Shown here: positions 30,440 through 41,349 of the stretch, one piece after another | Position numbering within the stretch: the first letter of the stretch is position 1 | Layout: every line of letters starts with the position of its first letter | Assembly (NCBI GenBank): GCA_017562135.1 | Contig: QEYB01000609.1 | Location: 1 to 46,219, forward strand | DNA: 46,219 nucleotides | Direction of reading: 5' to 3' | Origin: Dipylidium caninum | Taxonomy: Eukaryota > Platyhelminthes > Cestoda > Cyclophyllidea > Dipylidiidae | Position numbers and translations under genes: made by a program | The notes under the pieces: model-generated | Told to the model about the DNA's origin: nothing | What the model saw: the letters and a program-made list of their open reading frames with translations, nothing else | Databases searched by the model: none

Positions 30440-30762
30440 CAGGAGTCAATGGACTGCAGGGCTTCTTCTTTCACCGAGTGTCGCTTGCAGCGCCTCCTTG
30501 TTGGGATTTGAGAAGAACGCCTTGACGACGCCCTAAATAGGCGCTCGAGAGTGCGGAGAGCGCAGCTCACTAGTCAGCGGTGAGTGGATGTCATTTGATG
30601 AGTTTATTCACGTAGATGTCTCCTCGATTGAAAACCGCTCACTGCTCAGTACACGAGAGGCAATCAGGCTGGCTCACAGGCCATTTGCACCCTCTACGTC
30701 CTACTGACTCCTCAATTGACGCGAACTCCACTGATCTTTCTGCTTGCATTCCTTAACAATGC
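30440..30762 (-). repeat. Module K copy K3, central part, inverted
   Basis: Reverse complement of about 38880-39170: 'cttcaccgagtgtcgcttgcagcgc', 'ctaaataggcgctcgag', 'agcgcagctcactagt', 'gtgagtggatgtca' and 'actgctcagtacacgagaggcaat'. Neither the left part of K nor segment D is present. Confidence 0.65.
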
Positions 30763-31373
30763 CATTCGAAAGTAATTATTCACTCTGTCGACTGCTTCGT
30801 CAACTGGTACGATCGCTACTGTGACTACTCCCTTGCAAAGTCCGAGGAACCTGGGTAGACGAGAGTAGCTCCTCCACTCTATGTTTCATTTGGCCATCCC
30901 CTGTCAAGCCTGATGCTCTCCTCTCCTTGGCCGACTACCCCACATTGAAGGGTAGGAGGAAGAGTAAGATGAGGAGGAGGAGGTCGACGGCTCCGTTTGT
31001 CTCTCGTCTTGCCTGTCAAGACGGCTTGGCATTGTCGTGTTGAAAGCAGGCGACGATGTTATGACTGCATGGGTCTCCTCAACCACTTAATTGAAGTGTT
31101 GTGCTATTCTCTGTGTTTTGTAATGCAGTGTAGAATGATAAAGTTCTTCTAATCTCACACGTGCCTTTTATCTGCGAGTAGATATTTTGTATCTCTAACA
31201 AGTTCTACAACTGGTCGAGGCATCAGCAGCGCAATCTGCTCTTGTCCGAGCTCTGTCGCTGACATTAATATATTGAGCGAACACCTTCCCTCGATTCGAC
31301 CAGACTGAAGGCCTGCGCCAAAGTATGCACAAAGAGAAGCCGCTAGGATGAGCGGACATTCACTTGGGCTATT
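30763..31373 (+). repeat. Weak module C likeness (C3) and unique flank
   Basis: About 30890-31165 resembles the middle of C2 (34 kb): 'ttggccgac', 'gtcgac', 'ctcgtcttgcctgtcaagac', 'gcttggcat', 'gcaggcgangatg' and 'tctctgtgtt' before an acceptor-like 'aatgcag'. It is more diverged than C1. The rest is unique. Confidence 0.4.
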
Positions 31374-31966
31374 GAGAGGTCAGTACCAAATTTCCGACGG
31401 AGATCCACAGTTATTACTGGGCATAGAGGCTCGTCTGCACCACTGACTTGAACAAAGGAAAGAGCAGAGACGCTACCATGCAGTTTCGACATCATCGTCT
31501 GCCTTCAAAGCCTATTCGTCGGCAGTCTTGAGAGGCAAAGGGAGGGACACACGACGGCGTCAAACCTGCTCCTCCTCCACCTCCAAGCACTTCTGCATGA
31601 TGTCATCGGCAGAGGGGCGAGTAGAAGCAAGAGAATGGATTCCTACCACAGCGTGCGTCCAGCACACGAAAGCATGCTAGTCAGGTGACCGCCTCCCTCC
31701 ATCATGTTAAATAAGCTGTTCTTAAAAGACAACAGTTGACTCTGTTGACGCGCGCTTTGCAGTGGCCTTCGATCCATCCAGCCGATGAAGTTACAGATAC
31801 GAGGGGAAAACGTCCAAGAGCCATCTCTTAGAGGAAAGCAGCGTGTCGTCTACTTCTAGAAAACCGCCTCAGAGCAGCGAACTTGCCTTGTGCAGTCTTC
31901 ACTAATGGACACACTCGTCTGCCATTAATAGGCGCGACACAACCGCAGCAGCATCCATCCACAGAA
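31374..31966 (+). repeat. Upstream flank and promoter-like block of A5
   Basis: Matches 1858-2628. The promoter-like block (31889-31966) contains 'tgcagtcttcactaatggac', 'cattaataggcgcg' as the A/T core near 31923 and 'gcagcagcatccatcc' just before the ATG at 31967. The spacing is kept relative to A1 and A6. Confidence 0.5.
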
Positions 31967-32740
31967 TGCACGCCAACGCACCCGTCGATACTTCCCTCCC
32001 GTCCTTCTTCTTACGCCGTGGGAAATCTTCCAGCCACTCCGTCTACCTTCCAGCGGGCCAGCTCTCCGTTTCGCACCTACGACGTCGAGGCCATCAGCAA
32101 GAACATCGCCCACCTCGTCCAAACTGGCTATAAGGCGTTGTCCATCAAATGGCCTTACTCCAACGAAGTGTGGCGGGGCGACGACGGCGTCGTCTCGTGG
32201 ACTTCCGATTGTCATGAGGTGTCGCAGTCAGAAATGGAATTCGATTGCTTTGTAGAGGGACGAAATTTGAGCTTCACACGCAGTTACACCGTTTCGGGTC
32301 CTCCTCGGTATGTCACTCCACCCTCCTCGCTTGCATGCCTCGCCTCGCCCTGCTTCGCTTTGCTTCGCGTCGCCTCTAACTAGAGCCTTCTTCTGCATCC
32401 CCGCAAGAGTTAAGGGAAGGCACACAGAGAAGAACGCCTTCGTTATCGCCACTCTCGGCATCCTCGTCGGCGCGAAGGTGCAGCACAACGACGTCCTCCG
32501 CATCAAGCGTGTGAAGCAGTTCACGCCGAGGTGAAGTCCAAACCCGTGACGATTCTTCGGGACAGCGATGAATTGTGTGCAGTGGTGGAGAGTGGCATAC
32601 GTGCCTACCTTCTCCGTTTCGCCTGCTACCACGACAAAAATATATACTTTTTTGATGAAGGCCGTAGACAAACGCGTGTGTGCGTGTGTATGCTCCTCCT
32701 TTCCTTGTTCTTCTACTGCCTCTCTTTTGTTCCTAACTAG
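31967..32740 (+). pseudogene. Family A gene A5 (tail-anchored subtype), near intact from exon 2
   Basis: Exon 1 (ATG 31967, MHANAPV) lacks the Leu-rich signal run and seems deleted. Exon 2 is 32054-32307 (acceptor cttccag, donor G|GTATGT) and reads YDVEAISKNIAHLVQTGYKA, SIKWPYSNEVWRGDD, VSWTSDC, FDCFVEGRNLSFTRSY. Exon 3 starts at 32408 after 'ccgcaag', and the Arg codon is shared across the intron. It reads TEKNAFVIATLGILVGAKVQ and VLRIKRVKQF. A one-base deletion near 32520 shifts the frame; beyond it comes ESGIRAYLLRFACYHDKNIY, DEGRRQTR and a terminal hydrophobic VCMLLLSLFFYCLSFVPN before TAG 32738. A hydrophobic segment ending at the stop suggests GPI attachment or a single membrane span. 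Product inferred as surface-anchored if intact elsewhere. Confidence 0.55.
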
Positions 32741-33150
32741 CAAACGGTGGAATGAGCGCAGTGGACAGACGTAGTGGCGAGGGTGGTGGAGTATGTGGGT
32801 GGGGGGAGGCGAGGAGGCGAGGAGGGAAGGAGGAGAGGAGAGAGAGTAGACTCGGCTTTGCATGAGGTGAGGCGGGAGTGTGTGGAATGGGTGTTGAGGT
32901 TCCGTTCTGACGACAAATTATCACGGAGAGGCAAGTGGCCTGCAGGTTAATCCACGTGACAAAGGAGAAACAGGCAGGCAAAAGTCAGGCTGAGCTCGAG
33001 CGATTGCCACGAAGGCACTTGGGGTGTTTACGAGGGCGCTGAAGTGGTTTTCTTGAGACTTCTCTTTGTGCCTTCCATGTCATGGACGCATTTCGTGCCA
33101 GTTTGTCAGTCGATGTGGATGGACGATTCACCCAATGAAACGCCAACGCC
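32741..33150 (+). repeat. 3' flank of A5
   Basis: Purine-rich segment, then 'gactcggctttgcatga', 'gacaaattatca', 'caagtggcctgcaggttaatcc', 'ggagaaacaggcaggcaaaag' and 'gcatttcgtgccagtttgtcag'. Shared with A1, A2 and A8 to different extents. The opposite strand has open frames here from composition; not called. Confidence 0.6.
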
Positions 33151-33566
33151 TGAAGCTTTATTCACCTCTTGCCCACTTTTGTCAGTGGGAAGGAGTCGTC
33201 TGCGCCACGAGATTCGTCGGCATGAGTACGTGTTTGTGTGGAAACACGCTGGCTCAGTCCCTTCAAACACATGAGGCGATTTTATTGTGCACCCTTCAGC
33301 CCCGAAGTCTTTTCATTCTTGCAGTTCAGGAAACCACCCACGAGTTGTGGTCTTGAGCGCAAAAATAGTGTTCCTTACTGGGACACTCGCATGACACTAA
33401 GAAGAGGCACAACGTCTTGACGAGGTGAAAACAAGTGGAGTGTCAACATTAAAATGGGCCAGTATTTGAAAGAAGTGTTGTGTTCAGCTGAGTGAACTGA
33501 CCCCGGTCCTACTGTCGAATTAAGTTCTTGCGTTACCCGATAACATGTTTTTTCTCAATTTTACAG
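33151..33566 (+). other. Unique stretch ending in a strong acceptor
   Basis: Bounded on the left by the end of the A flank and on the right by 'tttctcaattttacag' (AG at 33565-33566), a good 3' splice site before the first C2 exon. A 96-codon plus frame begins in the A flank (33066). No family recognised. It could be an intron, with its 5' exon unidentified. Confidence 0.35.
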
Positions 33567-34680
33567 CTGCGTTGCCTCACCGCTCTCTCGTCCGGGCCAG
33601 TTGAAGGCAAAAGATCTCCTGAAACCGTCGCAATTCGGTTGTGCAGCCAAGAAGCCAGAAAATGACAAACTGACGGTGTTGGAGGTGTGGGTGGGAGCGA
33701 ACGGCGAGTGGTCGCAGCCACCATCAAGTGGACAGTCCAGCAAACACGGTCTGACAGGCCGGGAGCTTTTGCCTCAACAACTTCCTCCTCGCAATTGAGC
33801 ACATGCGCGGTAGGTGAGACAATGGCGGAAGAAGGAGTGAGAGTTGAGCTGAAGCGGCGTGGAGACAGACGAGTGGGTGGTAGTGGCGCATTCGCAGTCG
33901 GACGAGTGGACTGTGGGGAAGTCCATGCTCACAACGCTCTCTCCACCTTGCCTCCTCCTCTCCCATTGGCCGACCACACCACGTTGAGGGGCAAGGGGCG
34001 GAGAGAAGGAGGTCGACCGGGCGCCGTCTGTTTCTCGTCTTGCCTGTCAAGACTGCTTGGCATGGAAGTGTTGAGGGCAGGCGAGGATGCAGCGACTGTA
34101 TGACTCTCTTCAATTGCTGATTGAAGCCTCTTGTTATTCCTGTGTTCAGGACAGTGATGCAGAAGCTCTTGTCGAAAGTTGGCCTGCTGGCTAACAGTAT
34201 AATTTTCGTATGCTGACGAGATGATTTGTTTGGGTGCTTTTGCTGTGATGCTGAATATTTTCTGTTCTTTAGTGAGGCGCAGTTCACCCATTCACGCTTC
34301 CCACCCAGCTATGCCGAGTTAATCGCTTCCACTCTGCGACCGCCTTCATCGTCACACCCTTCAAGCCGCCACTCTTCCAAACGAGACCTACCGCACAAGT
34401 TGTCGAAACAACTCTCGTCTAAGCTCATCCCCACCCACCCACCCACCCACCCCGAGCCCACGAGAAGGCTGCACTTACTGTCAGCCGTGTGGTGACTAAA
34501 GCACACAACACGGCGCCCCTCTTCCTCAAACCACCTAATTCAGAAGGGCGACCCGCTACACACCCTGTCCTCAGAGTAGGCAGAACGAGAGGGTCTCGTG
34601 CTTCGCAAAGCCATCTTCATTCTACATGGCAGAGGAGTTCGATGGTAAGTACGTTCGAAGGTTTATTGAACAGTTGATTC
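33567..34680 (+). pseudogene. Module C copy C2, several apparent exons
   Basis: Exon-like pieces on plus: (a) 33567-33798, after 'tttacag', reading CVASPLSRPGQLKAKDLLKP, SQFGCAAKKPENDKLTVLEV, WVGANGEW; (b) from 34150, after 'cctgtgttcag', reading DSDAEALVESWPAG then stop; (c) from about 34277, after 'ctgttctttag', where HRHTLQA-like sequence is frameshifted; (d) about 34483-34644, after 'actgtcag', reading VVTKAHN and LFLKPPNSE, ending at the donor gatg|GTAAGT (34645). Pieces are not all in phase and the LSSE-TAG stop is present. C1 is colinear. Module B follows. A degraded gene of unknown function seems the best reading. Confidence 0.45.
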
Positions 34681-35032
34681 GGAGAATTGCGGCACGCAGA
34701 CCGAAGAGGAGGAGCTGCGCAGTTGATCTTCATCATACATCACCAAACGGTGTTTGGCGGTCACTTCGCTGTGAATGAAGGTGACACGGGGAGATGCCAA
34801 TTACGCCGTTGTGCCTCAGTTTGCCCGGTTGAGCATGGTGTCGAGGTGGAAGATGGAGTAGGCCTTGGAGAGCACTAGGTTGTCCTAGTTGAGAGGGGGA
34901 AACAGAGAGGAGAGCTTGAGACACGCGATTGTGCGTTCAAATGAGACGTGGAGTGGATGAGCTCCACGCGCCTACCCGATGCGTTAGTCGAAACGGAGAT
35001 CGCCAGTTGACCGGAGCAGTCGAATTGCAGGA
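34680..35032 (+). repeat. Module B copy B3
   Basis: Matches B1 and B4 up to 'gcagtcgaattgc', after which it departs. It contains a 28-codon frame from the ATG at 34775 (MKVTRGDANYAVVPQFARLS) that shares its first residues with the B1 frame at 4057. Unlike B1 and B4 it lacks the promoter block and is not followed by segment F. Confidence 0.6.
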
Positions 35033-35222
35033 GGCGGTTGAGACAGAGAGTGTACAATTGGCCCTCGACGAGACCGTAGCTGAAGTCGAGTGTCCACGTT
35101 TCGTCTTTTAACTCCTTCGAATTGTCATCGCCTTCGAACTGCGCGCCAGCACAATATTCCACATTCTCATTCATCGCATCATATCAAGACCGGGAATTGG
35201 GTCCAAGCGCCTGCAACACAAA

Positions 35223-35404
35223 TGCCTGATGAAATTGGCCTTCCTGAATTCAGGCACCGCACAATGCGTGACCTGTGGGCGAAATGGATGTTACCGGTGG
35301 GAAAGAACGTCAACGCAAACGTAGGAATCTTAGAGGTGGGATTTACAAGCGTTAACTCAAGCGATAGGAAAGACGATAAGGATGAGGAAGGACGGGCGGA
35401 GTAG
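35223..35404 (+). CDS. Unique small open frame, 60 codons
   Basis: ATG at 35223 to TAG at 35404. Reads MPDEIGLPEFRHRTMRDLWA, KWMLPVGKNVNANVGILEVG and a charged tail (SDRKDDKDEEGRAE). The frame is open upstream to 35090 (TGNWVQAPATQ), so it may be the end of a longer exon. Composition is more protein-like than most frames here and no copy exists in the window. Not recognised. Confidence 0.3.
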
Positions 35405-35439
35405 ATAGAGGTGAGAGGCATGCGAATTCCACATCATCT

Positions 35440-35733
35440 CTAGGAGATTGTTTTCTGATCAAGGCCACAACTCATGCCTCTGACGTAATAACACTGAAGA
35501 TGGCCTCGAGGCTGAGCATGGAGCAATAAATCGCGTAAGGGTGTTTGAAAGACTATTCTCAGCTGAACACCAACCTTGGGGTGTCGTACCCCATCGGTTT
35601 CGCGACTCCTCCCGACTGACAAACGGCTGAACTGGGTAAGACGAAGACATCGATGAGGCACTAGGCAAATCCTTCCCCACAAGCGAGGAAAATGGACGTC
35701 TCCACTCAGTGCTTCAGCAGGAATTTCTTCCAT
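35440..35733 (-). CDS. Unique open frame, 97 codons, downstream of A6
   Basis: From an ATG at 35733 (MEEIPAEALSGDVHFPRLWG) to a stop at 35440, with CLRLTQFSRLSVGRSR, VQLRIVFQTPLRDLLLHAQP and CYYVRGMSCGL. It converges on the 35223 frame. The hydrophobic-tail frame of A6 ends just upstream at 35714. No copy in the window and no recognised domain. Confidence 0.28.
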   Translation of the reverse strand: MEEIPAEALSGDVHFPRLWGRICLVPHRCLRLTQFSRLSVGRSRETDGVRHPKVGVQLRIVFQTPLRDLLLHAQPRGHLQCYYVRGMSCGLDQKTIS

Positions 35734-35859
35734 CCACTTCAATTAACATATTAACGCGAAATGCACACATGACATGGAAGGAACAGCAAGAAGTCTCAGG
35801 CACGAACTCCGAGTCCTCGACAGGAGCCCAATTGTCCGCCACTTGAAGAGGAGAAACTA

Positions 35860-36930
35860 ATAGGAACATGAAGACGACGAGTGCGAGGACAAGGACAAGG
35901 GGCGTATACACCCTACATGCACTTGTTCTACGGCCTCCATGCGAAGCCACATACATTCTTGATGTGGTAATAGGAGAAACGCAGGAGACAGGCGTGTATG
36001 CCAATTTCCACCACTGCACGCAGTTAATCCACTGTCTGGAGAATCCTCAAGTATTTGACCTTCACCGGTTGATTCGTAGCACACCGTTTGTACTGCAGCT
36101 TTGCATTGACGAGGATGTCGGGGTTGGCGGTGACGAAGGCTTTCTTCTCCATGCGGCTTCGCTCAAGTCTCGAGGGGAGTAAGAGAAGGCTCGAGATAGA
36201 GGCGAAGGGAAGTGACGCGAGGCACGAAAGTGGGCAGAATGGAGTGATAGACGGGGGAGGACCCGACTCGTTGTAACTTCCTGTGAAGTTCAAAATACGC
36301 ACCTCTACGAAACATTCGAGTTCCATTTTTGACTGCGACAACCCCATGACAAACGGAAACCCACGCGACGACTGTGTCGACACCCCACACCACGTCGTCC
36401 AGGCAGGGCCATTTGATGCACAACGTCTTATAGCCCGTGTAGACGAGGTGGGCGATGTTCTTGTTGATGGCCTCGACGGCGAAGGCGTGAGACGGACAGC
36501 AACCCGCTGGAAAGAATGAGAAGTAGACCGAGGGGTTATTGGCGGGTGGCGGGTGGCGTGTGGCGAGTGCCAGTCGCCATGCAATGCGAAACGTAGGAGG
36601 AATTTGGTCCTCACTCATGGGACTGGCGCGTCGGAGCAGAAGTGCGCACTCTCATTTTCCTCTGCGAGCGAACAGATAGTAGCCGAGGTGAAGAGGAGGA
36701 GGAGGAGAGGAGGTGGTCGAGGACGAGGACGAGGAGGTGGACGAAGGACGAGGAAGACGAGGAGGCGATGACGAAGGAGAGAAGATGGACGCTTGCGTTG
36801 GCGTGCATCCAAAATGAATGGATGCTGCTGCATTCTGGTGCGGATATTTATGCACAAGAGTGCGTCCATTAGTGAAGACTGCGCATGACAAAGAAGGCCT
36901 GTGGCATGGTGAACAGAAAGTCAATGCACC
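35860..36930 (-). pseudogene. Family A gene copy A6, third subtype, frameshifted
   Basis: Promoter-like block at about 36830-36900 with 'gcataaatatccgc' on the minus strand. Exon 1 is 36808-36615: MHANASVH then a Ser/Leu/Pro-rich run, and in a shifted phase LLLLLFTSATICSLAEENES, AHFCSD before the donor a|GTGAGG. Exon 2 is 36506-36256 (acceptor ctttccag): FAVEAINKNIAHLVYTGYKT, CIKWPCLDD. Exon 3 starts at 36168: MEKKAFVTANPDILVNAK, a stop after ILQTVD, then in another phase AVVEIGIHACLLRFSYYH and a hydrophobic tail (PLVLVLALVVFMFLLVS) near 35910-35860. It is clearly diverged from A4 and A5 at the residue level, so a true paralog, but no continuous frame exists. Confidence 0.5.
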
Positions 36931-38659
36931 CCCAGTTAATCGTGACCGGTCGCTAGTTCTGCCATTTTGCAGACGACATTGGCAACCGACGGGCATACAA
37001 GAAGTCAAGTTGCTGTTCTCTTAACCCGCATGGAGGCTGAATGTTGGCTCTCAGTTGCTTTCCAATGGCCCCTCTTCGCAGCCTTTTAATCTTCTTTTTT
37101 GGTAACCGGCCGTTTGATGGCCTCATGCAAGGACGTCCACTTTCCTGGAGGATCAACTGTTGTCTTTTGGGACAGCTCATTTACCACGGTGAAAGGGAGG
37201 CGGTCGCCTGACCAGCATAGTTTCGTGTATCAGGAGCATGCTGAGGCGGAAGTCCCTTCTCCCTTGTTTCGAATTTCCTCTCGGCGGTTGACATCCACTG
37301 AAGTGGTTGGAGCGAAAGAGGAGGATTTCGACGGCGTCAAACCTCCCTCGTTTTGCCTATCAAAACTGTCCAGGATGAAAGACGTTGAAGGCGAACGATG
37401 ATTAAGCAAATGCACGGAGGCGTTTTGCTCTTCCCCTTTGTTCAGGGCAGTGATGCAGACGAGCCCCTTTACCAGTCGGAATTGTGGGTCATCGTCGAGT
37501 GTTGGCACTGTTCGTAACAGCCCAAGTTTATTTGCTGACGCTGCTGACAATGACGATGTACGTGGTTTGGGTTGAAACGCCCTTCTGTCCATCACAAACA
37601 CGCATTTTACTCGAATCAAGTCGACATATCTTCCACGGTGCCCCTCAGTAGGCGGCGTCTGTGCATGCCGCGCTGGTGGCCTGGGAGCTGCTACTTCCAC
37701 TCACCCGCGCCCAGTTTGCACTGGTCGCATGTCTTTGCAACAAGTCTGCAGGACAAACTGTTCAACGCCACCGTGTCGCAATGGCGGAATGCACCGATTT
37801 CCCAGCTACATCAACAAGATCGTTGACAAAAACCGAGAGGAAGTGAAGTGCAGCTTTCATCACCGCCTTGTCACGGCTGTGTTTACTCGACGGGCCATTG
37901 TGGTCTCTCGTGACCCTTTTCATCCGTCCCCATACACACTGCACTGAGCTTCCAGCTTTTACAGCTGAATGTGACAGCAGGAAAATGCATGCTGAAGTAC
38001 TCGAACGTTTGGCCATGGCAGTGATTAGACTGTGAGGTATTGAGGGCTGATTTGAATGGAGGACTGACATTTTGAGCTCATTTTCGGCACCTCTCCGACT
38101 AGTCAGTAGACTCCACTTTGGTTCGATGCCCTACGGGCAACCTCCAATTCTCCCTCCAGTCTCCTTGGCAAGTCAGAAGTCACTTCAATCCCTTACCATG
38201 TCAACTTATTTCTGCCATGACCGATTCATTTCCTTTTGTCTCTCTTGTTGTTCCATCACCATTTTCGTCACTCAGGAGTCGTCGCGGATTTAAGATTCCT
38301 TCAGATTACTTCAAGCCCTTTTGCACTTCCTGCCGGGCATACTCTAAGCCGCGGACACTTGGGAGAAAGTGAGACCAGCAATTAGCACTTCACCTTCTCG
38401 ACACCGGCGACCGCATGATTATTTTGTCTCGAGGCGACTAATTCGCTAAGACCAAGCCTGTCTGCCACCATGTCATCCCGCTTCTCAGCGGATTGTCAAC
38501 TGAAGGGTGAATAACAAGGTCAAATTATGCACAAAATCTTTCTGTCTCTGGGCATTACGTCGTCACGAAGATCCCGAAGACGAGACGCAGGTCCACAGAG
38601 TCTCTCGCAGTTGAAAGGATAAACTCTGCTTCGAAAGTGTCGAAGAGGAACGCCCGTCC
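36931..38659. other. Mostly unique stretch with weak C likeness and small frames
   Basis: Around 37290-37480, C-like words appear ('gtttcg', 'tttcgacggcgtc', 'cttcccctttgttcag|ggcagtgatgcag'); after that acceptor the frame reads GSDADEPLYQSELWVIVECW, comparable with DSDAEALVES in C2. At 37729-37947 a plus frame contains FPSYINKIVDKNREEVKCSF, HHRLVTAVFTRRAIVVSRD. A minus frame (37700-37230) is open for 156 codons. None is recognised and the strands conflict. Confidence 0.3.
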
Positions 38660-39596
38660 ATGTCTCCATGTGGTTCGGCTCTTTCCATCACGCAGACGCC
38701 CCAACCTGAGGTCGGATAGTCTCCTCAGAGTCCTCTCTCGTCCTTCTCTGTTCTCATTTTATCTCTTCGACTCACCCTTTTGGCCAAGGTGAATTGAGTT
38801 GGGATTACCTGTGCGACGGTGGACTGGAACAAAGCCTCATCATCACCCACGAGTGAAGATGGCGGCGGCTAAGGAGAAGTTGCAAGCAGAAAGAGCAGTG
38901 GAGTTCGCGTCAGTTGAGGAGTCAGTAGACGTAGAGGGTGCAAATGGCATGTGAGCCAGGCTGATTTGCCTCTCGTGTACTGAGCAGTGACTGTTTTTCA
39001 ATCGAGTAGACATCTACGTGAATAAAAACTCATCAACTGACATCCACTCACCGCTGACTAGTGAGCTGCGCTCTCCGCACTTCTCGAGCGCCTATTTAGG
39101 CGTCGTCAAGGCGTTCTTATCAATCCCAACAAGGAGGCGCTGCAAGCGACACTCGGTGGAAGAAGAAGCCATGTCGTCCATTGGCCCTGTTAGTGGTGGC
39201 AGTGTAGAGCAACCGAGGAGGTGAAGCGAACTGTCTACACTCAGCGGTGGCGAGTTCCTTTTGGATAGAGACATGGCGACGGCAAGGCTTCATTAGGGGC
39301 CAAAGGCGGTAGGAAATGCCATCAATCGTCAGCATTATCATATACTTGGTTTACGTGAGAAAGGTGAAGGAAGATGCACGACAGTGAAAGCCTTCGGCAG
39401 TCGTGTGGTAGTGCAAAGCAGCTTGATTAAGAGGAAAGACCAAGACGTGAAGATACTTGAATTGCAACTTGCCACACGGGAGTGACACTGCCCACACTCG
39501 CTGTTATGCATGAGCATCAGCTCTACCAGGCACTCCGCTGTCGGCGAGGGTTGTGATGCATTTTATGCAACTCTCTCACCAAAGCCGATGAATTGA
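38660..39596 (+). repeat. Module K copy K2, joined to segment D
   Basis: Colinear with K1, starting further left ('catgtctccatg', 'caacctgagg'). The TATA position reads 'gaataaaaac'. A 68-codon frame (39018-39224) contains RRRCKRHSVEEEAMSSIGPV, but K1 has different frames at the same place. The K-to-D join is the same as in K1. Confidence 0.65.
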
Positions 39597-40430
39597 CCCA
39601 TGGGCGGGTAGACAGTTGGTTGTGCAGACCCTCGCCATCACCCTCGTTTACCTGGCCACAATGCAGAGAGCTCGTCGTGTCGCCGAGGAAACACAGCTTC
39701 GCCAAGGATAAATTCACTCTCTGTCAAGTTAAATGCATTCCTTCCCGCTTTTCACTTGCTCTGATCAGTCGTCATGGGTGTTTCAATCCCCACCCAACAA
39801 AAACCGTTCATGCATTAGTCTTTTGTATGGCTTTGCCTGCGGGCAGTGACCGCACAGCGTCATGTGGAATGAGTTCTGACAGGTGCGTCTCATGGTTGAC
39901 AGCGCGTTAATGCACTCACACGCCAGTCGTCTCACCGGAGGCGCTGTTGGAGTCTGAGCGACTGGAGGGACGAGAAGTGGCAATAAGTGGAGAGGCACTG
40001 ATGATCGCAGGCACGAGATATGAAGGAGAAGGTTTTCCGATTGAATGGCCAGGTCAACGTTTCAGGGCATGTCAATGATGAATCACTTGTCAATGTGGAC
40101 ATGCTTTTGCAGGACATTTTCAGCCTACCGAATGCACAGGACTCGGTGATGCAGTGAAGTTCAAACGCAGCAAAATCCCACAGACGATTTGATCGACTTA
40201 GTGTGCGGTGGTCACACACCTTTTCAGCTTCACTTGCACGGAATGCGTCTATCGGCGCTGAATGTGGCTTATTTCCCTCTTACTGGTGAGTTGAGACACT
40301 AGGATTTAGTCAAAGAGGAAAGCATTCAAGAATGAGAAGGCCTATGAAGCTCCTGTTGCAATGACTAGAGAGGATATGTTGATTGATTATGAATATCAAC
40401 GCAAAATGATTATAAATAAGAATCGAATGC
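39597..40430 (+). repeat. Element X copy X5 (D and truncated F)
   Basis: D spans 39597-40285 with a deletion near 40200 ('gtgcggtggtcacacacc') relative to other copies, and F 40286-40430 is cut at 'aagaatcgaatg'. The D frames are shifted by single-base changes ('caccggaggcg', 'ggccaggtc', 'gggcatg', 'gaatcacttg'), so no D protein could be made from the sequence as given. A shortened family A upstream flank follows. Confidence 0.7.
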
Positions 40431-40454
40431 AAACGAATCAGCATGGGTGCAGAT

Positions 40455-41288
40455 TGACGGGGCCAGATAAGGCTCGTCTGCACCACAATGAAACAAAGGA
40501 AGAGCAGAGACTCGACATCACCACATTGACCCTCCCTTCCAAGCACTTTCAGCATGATGTCATCGGCAGAGGGGCGAGTAGAGAGAATGGATTCCTAACA
40601 CAGCGTCCAGCAACGAAGGCTGCTAGACGCCTACTCCATCATGTTAAATTAAGCTGTTCTTAAAAGACAAAAGTTTGACTCTGTTCAGTGGCCTTCATCC
40701 ATCCACGATGAAGTTACAGTAAAAGTCCCTCTCTCCCTTTCTGGCAATGCCACGCGCCCAACAGCACCACCGCACACATACCCCTCCGTCTAAATCACTT
40801 TCTTTCCAGCGGGCCGCTGTCCGTTTCGCACCTACGTCGTGGCGATCACGAGAGCATCGCCCACCTCGTCAAATTGGCTATAAGGCGTTGTCCATCATTT
40901 GGCCTTACTTCAACGAAGTGTGGCGAGGCGACGATACCATCGTCTCGTGACTTCCGTCATGAGGTGTCCGCCGTCAGAAATGGAATTCCAATGCTCCGTC
41001 GAGGGATAATTTGAGCTTCACACGCAGTTACTCCGTTTCGGGTCCCCTCAGTAGGACTCTAGCCCTCCCCACTTACATGCCTCGCCCTGCTTCGCTTCGC
41101 ATCGTGTCGCCTAACCAGAGCCTTCTTCTGCATCCCGCAAGAGTTAAGGGAAGGCAGAAGAACGCCTTCGTTATCGCCACTACCGGCATCCCTCGTCGGC
41201 GCGAAGGTGCAGCACAACGACGTCTCCGCATCAATAAGCAGTTCGGACGCGAGGTGAAGATCCCACGTGACGAGGACAGCAGTGGTGG
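40455..41288 (+). pseudogene. Family A gene copy A7, truncated
   Basis: After the shortened upstream flank (40470-40720) there is a residual exon 1 region without a signal sequence. Exon 2 is about 40810-41050 (acceptor tttccag; 'ctca|gtagga' at its end), reading ALSIIWPYFNEVWRGDD. Exon 3 runs from 41142 (after 'cccgcaag') and stops matching at about 41288, inside the segment that encodes the ESGIRAYL region in other copies. Several one-base gaps break the frame. Module B copy B4 begins shortly after. Confidence 0.55.
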
Positions 41289-41349
41289 ATGAACAACTGT
41301 CATGGCCATTTTGCGATGACAAAAAGGCCATGACATGGGGAGTCAGGCT

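Noticed and set aside
23993..32740. Identification of family A with tapeworm oncosphere antigens (signal exon, fibronectin type III exon, tail exon)
   Set aside because: The layout is similar, but I see no sequence motif that would place exon 2 in the fibronectin type III family, and the residues do not match what I know of that family's conserved positions.
33724..34287. A 187-codon minus frame across module C2
   Set aside because: It is antisense to the better splice signals and to the residues shared with C5. The C1 copy is open only in shorter pieces. The resemblance CITVLN/CITALN to a minus frame at 37.4 kb is short.
36040..36100. A tRNA-like 'ggttgattcgtagc' near 36066
   Set aside because: No cloverleaf can be formed around it; it is the antisense of A exon 3 (the INR region).
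36615..36869. Arg/Pro-rich and Glu/Gly-rich frames around the GAGGAC tract
   Set aside because: Low-complexity purine/pyrimidine sequence of A6 exon 1 gives open frames in several phases. Only the signal-exon phase agrees with other A copies.
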